The notes beneath the pieces are model-generated. The model had not been told where the DNA came from. It saw only the letters and a list, made by a program, of their open reading frames with translations, and ran no database searches. Of a DNA stretch of 64,000 bases, positions 60,766 to 64,000 are shown in pieces. The stretch is from positions 56,923,864-56,987,863 of the forward strand of contig NC_052614.1 in the NCBI RefSeq assembly GCF_016545825.1, given 5' to 3'. A program made the position numbers and the translations under genes. Numbering within the stretch: position 1 is the first letter of the stretch; every line of letters starts with the position of its first letter. Source of the stretch: Eucalyptus grandis (taxonomy: Eukaryota; Streptophyta; Magnoliopsida; Myrtales; Myrtaceae).

Positions 60766-62044
60766 TAAAGAAATCCGCTATACTGCACACTGTTTTAATT
60801 ATTCAATCCTCTCAGAATTGGGTTCCTCTTCTCCACCATTTTAAGCTACAAGAACCATATAAGAAAGACAAATCCATCTTACTGAAACGATCAGAAAAGA
60901 GACAAACAACTACCGACCTCTTGTCAGGCGTTGCCCAAAACTACATGTCAAAAATGAAAAGGAAACTTTAAGAGCGAGTTGAAGTGCTAGGAATATATAT
61001 TTTAAAGATGGGTTCTTTTTGGAGAGCTTAAATTGCTACGTGTGAGGGCCCAATATGATTAGGGTTGCTGTCGCAAAATGACTAGGAGTATTGGGACCAT
61101 GCACATGCATATTGGCCTTCTTTTTTCCCGTTTGTTTTCCCTGTTTCCCCTTGCTCTGTTCTAGAAGAATTGAAGACTAATCGTTACTCATTATTTGTGG
61201 CACATTCTTTCTTCTTCTTTTTTCTTTTCTTTTTCCTCCTACATTATATAGAAGCGTGGAGGAAGAAGAGACAGATGGAGTGACCCCATGTGATTGCAAA
61301 AAGTTATAATGAGGCAGGCTTATCCAGTTTGGTTCTTTGCATATGTACAACTCTTGATAAAATATTTAGTGTTTACAATATATTTGTTGTAAGGTGTCTT
61401 ACTTACAACAATTAATGGTGTTAAAGTAGTCATTAAAGCTTCAAAGCTTTAGAAAATATCATTTTAAAAAAAAATTCTTGATAATACCGTGCAATTGGCC
61501 GTGTGGAAGTTGATCAAGGAGCCTCATCATATATGCACACAAAAAAGACAGAAAGGTAAAGTTACGAGGAATCTCAATTGCTCAATGTTTAATTAGGCTC
61601 ATCAACTATTGTTGGTATCACAATCATCGATCGAACAAACAAGGAGCCGTGCTGACAAAGATGGCGACACAGACTGATGATGCAGGGGGATGATCTTGAT
61701 TGGGCAAGAGTGAAGCATGGAGAAGGACCTTTAGGGAGTGAGGGGAGAGCCTATGGAGGCATACTTTCGGCGAGATAAACTTGCCAAATCATGATAAGAT
61801 TGAGAATCAACATGCAATATACAATAACTATATTTACCATAAAAACCATAGGCTATGTTTAGCAACCATGATGCACTCTTCTTTGTTTAAGAAGAACGAA
61901 TCTCCCCCAGGAAGCTGAGAAAATATGAGAATTTCTGCCGTGGATGAAGGCTTCCAAGAAATTTTCTCTTGGTCGACTAAACCACGTAAAACCTTGTTCA
62001 TCTTTCATTCTCTGTCTCTTTCATCTTTGTATTAATGCACTGTA
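60766..62044 (+). other. Intergenic sequence and probable copia 5' LTR
   Basis: The right part ends just before a primer-binding site, so a 5' LTR must lie there. A possible start is TGTGAGGGCCC at about 61040, but no second LTR is available to confirm it. Confidence 0.35.
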
Positions 62045-62056
62045 TGGTATCAGAGC
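62045..62056 (+). other. Copia primer-binding site
   Basis: TGGTATCAGAGC, complementary to the 3' end of initiator tRNA-Met, lies 105 bp before the gag start. Confidence 0.85.
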
Positions 62057-62160
62057 ACACAAGATCGATATCAAGCTCCTTCTCTCTCTGCTACTTCATT
62101 GGTTGTTGCTCATTGTCTGTATAATCAGTTAAGTTCTCTTGTTCTTGTTCATTTTGCACA

Positions 62161-62697
62161 ATGACAAGCACTTTTGTTACAACCGAATTGGATCGTTCTA
62201 GCTCGAATGAAATGAGCACTCGACTCACATCTATCCTTTTCAATGGTCGCAATTATCTCCCTTGGCCTCTGGAGGTTACAATCACTCTTGAAGGCAAATC
62301 AAAGTTGGGGCATATTAATGGCTTGATTACCAGTGATCCTAAATATGCTGAATGGCAAGCTGTTGACAATCTTGTCATGTCATGGATTTTTAAATCCATG
62401 GATCCTCAGATCTACGAGATTTTTGCATATTCTAAGACTGCGAAGATCCTATGGGACTCTCTTCGTGATATGTATGGACATCAAGACAATGCTTCCCGAA
62501 TTTTTGAATTGCAACAAGAGATTGCTCATATTGAGCAAGCCTCCAGTCAATCTTTTACTGAACATCTTGGCAATCTCAAGCGGAAATGGGACAAACTCCG
62601 ACAGTTATCATCCTCTAGTTCAATCAATTGATATGCATACTCAACGAGAAGAACAAGGTCGCATATTTCAGTTGCTCGCTAGTATTCGACCTGAATA
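62161..62697 (+). pseudogene. Ty1/copia gag fragment
   Basis: It starts ATG and shows the plant copia gag pattern: LTSILFNGRNYLPWPLEVTI, W at EWQAVDNLVMSWIFKSM, KILWDSLRDMYG, then QQEIAHIEQASSQSFTEHL. A frameshift near 62620 moves the reading to another frame (REEQGRIFQLLASIRPEYV). It stops abruptly at about 62697, where WAKL 5'-flank sequence begins, so the zinc knuckle and all of pol are missing. Confidence 0.88.
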
Positions 62698-63079
62698 TGT
62701 CACTCAAAAAGTGTTCAATATAATTTTAGAATTTAATTGCATTTTTCAATAAAGGTAGAGGAATTAATTTAATCAGTTGAAAGGTAAAGTACTTAAATTG
62801 CATTGTTTACTAAAGATTTAGGACTTGATCGAAACAATTTAAAAGTTTAGGATTGAATTACATCCACATAAGATTTAGGACATTTAAGACCTGTAATGCA
62901 TTTTTTTTCCCCAAGGGAAACATCTGAGAGATATTAAGAAGTAACAGATGGAATAAAGTTATGCGTACGGTACACGAGAATTTTCTCTTTTTCCACTTCA
63001 ACAAGAATATAAAGGGACTCCGCCCATACCAGCTTTCTCCATTAATTGTTGGTCCATGCACTTACGAAAGTTGAAAATC
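62698..63079 (+). promoter_or_regulatory. 5' flank and promoter of WAKL copy 4
   Basis: It matches the copy 2 flank ('cactcaaaaagtgtt', 'tttaattgcatttttcaataaaggtag', 'gagatatta.gaagtaacagatggaataaa.ttatgcgtacgg'). TATAAAG at 63008-63014 lies 66 bp before the ATG; copies 1 and 2 have TATTAAG there. The flank is cut on its upstream side by the copia fragment. Confidence 0.6.
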
Positions 63080-63914
63080 ATGTCGACCTCAGTGTTTCAA
63101 ATTCTTCTGCTTCTGGTTTCCCTCAAGTTGCAAGCATCAGGTGCTGCACCTGGACTTGCGAAGCCTAACTGTGCTGAAAAATGCGGGAACGTCACCGTTC
63201 CCTTCCCCTTCGGAATAGGAGCCGGGTGTTTCTTGGATGAATGGTACCAGATCGTCTGCCAACAAAACAACACGGTTCCCATTCTGAAGAAGATTGGATT
63301 GCGAGTTCTCGACATTTCACTCCCTGATCGATACGAAAATGGCATGATTGACATTAGCCTTCCTGTAATTTACTCAAATGCAAACTGCGGGGGTGACGGA
63401 CGTGCTGCGAGGGTAAGCTTGGAAGGAAGTCAATTTGTCTTCTCCCAGACAAGGAATGTCTTTACATTAGTCGGTTGCAACACCCTGGCCACAGTGAATA
63501 CCACACAATCAGCTTTTGTCGGTTGCAGGTCGAGATGTGCTGGAACCAACACCAGCATTAGCTGGAATAGTTCTTGTTCCGGGAGGGATGGCTGCTGCGA
63601 GACTATGCTCCCCCTTAACCTTCAGGGCTTTAGTGTGGATTTCAAAGAAGAAAGTGGACATCAGGGGTGCAAGTACGCTTTCTTGAGGTCTGACTTTACA
63701 GGTTTCTATGATTTGAAAGTGAATGAGACGGTTCCAGTGGTGCTGGAATGGGGGATTGCGAACGATACTGACTATGGACGCAAGCTTATGTCAGAGACTT
63801 CTTATCCTTCCGTATGTCGCACATACAGCGTTGACAACAGTGAAGTGCTATTTACACAGTGCTATTGCACACGGGAGTATGGTGGTAACCCATATCTTAT
63901 GGAAGGATGCAAAG
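63080..63914 (+). CDS. WAKL galacturonan-binding ectodomain exon 1, copy 4 (partial gene)
   Basis: This encodes the outer part of a wall-associated-kinase-like receptor: signal peptide (MSTSVFQILLLLVSLKLQ, about 23 residues), GUB_WAK_bind module (CAEKCGNVTVPFPFGIGAGC), several N-glycosylation-type NxS/T sites, CSGRDGCCETMLP near residue 175, and the EGF-like close YCTREYGGNPYLMEGCK. The frame is open without defect to the donor AAAG|GTAAC at 63914/63915 (phase 1, as in copy 3). The start is the ATG shared by copies 1 and 2; an upstream in-frame ATG (63056) is possible. The EGF, membrane and kinase exons, if present, lie beyond the window. It is the only fully intact copy, and it is very similar to copy 2, so the duplication is recent. 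Confidence 0.88.
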
Positions 63915-64000
63915 GTAACCCATTCCATGCTATCACGTTCCGTATTTTTTATTATGATATTTAATAGGGAATGTGCTTTCACATTCCGTATTTAGGGGCA
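63915..64000 (+). other. Start of intron 1 of WAKL copy 4
   Basis: GTAAC donor followed by sequence matching copy 2 after its donor ('ccatgctat.acgttccgt', 'acattccgtatttaggggca'). Confidence 0.75.

Overview
The window is plant nuclear DNA, most likely from a woody eudicot. The evidence is AT-rich intergenic sequence, spliced genes with GT/AG introns, wall-associated-kinase-like (WAKL) ectodomain exons, an NF-YA relic, and dense LTR retrotransposons and foldback elements. The mix of repeats reminds me of Myrtaceae (Eucalyptus-like), but that is an impression, not a demonstration.

Layout. 1-10.4 kb: intergenic sequence with long-inverted-repeat (foldback) elements, a six-copy 233-bp tandem array and a segment that is duplicated near 44 kb. 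10.5-11.3 kb: two exons of an NF-YA transcription factor, apparently decayed. 13.3-14.3 kb: a diverged duplicate of 6.6-8.7 kb. 15.4-22.2 kb: tandem array of WAKL first exons (one dead copy, one isolated 5' flank, one copy with a late stop, one chimeric copy followed by its EGF exon). 22.4-36.2 kb: nested LTR retrotransposons, namely a 3' LTR, a minus-strand Ty3/gypsy gag-protease-RT remnant split by a solo-LTR-like insertion with a target duplication, a copia-type solo LTR (TSD CTATG), and a complete 586-bp TRIM/SMART element (TSD GTAAG). 37-40.6 kb: about six ~640-bp tandem units carrying GA microsatellites of variable length. 41.4-46.2 kb and 59.3-60.8 kb: segmentally duplicated sequence with no recognised gene. 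46.2-59.3 kb: one complete 13.1-kb LTR retrotransposon (2.0-kb LTRs, TSD CCCGA) that encodes only a broken gag and carries large minisatellite arrays and a tRNA-derived SINE-like insert. 62.0-62.7 kb: copia leader and gag fragment, fused directly to the 5' flank of a further WAKL copy (63.1 kb to the window end). That last copy is the only one with an intact ORF, a canonical TATA box and a splice donor.

Gene content is therefore low. The biologically interesting host locus is the WAKL cluster. WAKL proteins normally join a galacturonan-binding ectodomain and EGF module to a cytoplasmic kinase, but no kinase exon is visible anywhere in the window. The copies appear to have arisen by unequal or illegitimate recombination and then decayed. 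The most unusual repeat biology is a set of foldback elements with different ends (9-bp TSDs in some, 5-bp in others) that all carry a similar GC-rich 'GGCGAGG' core, plus the gag-only 13-kb retrotransposon. All calls come from reading the sequence; no database search was run.
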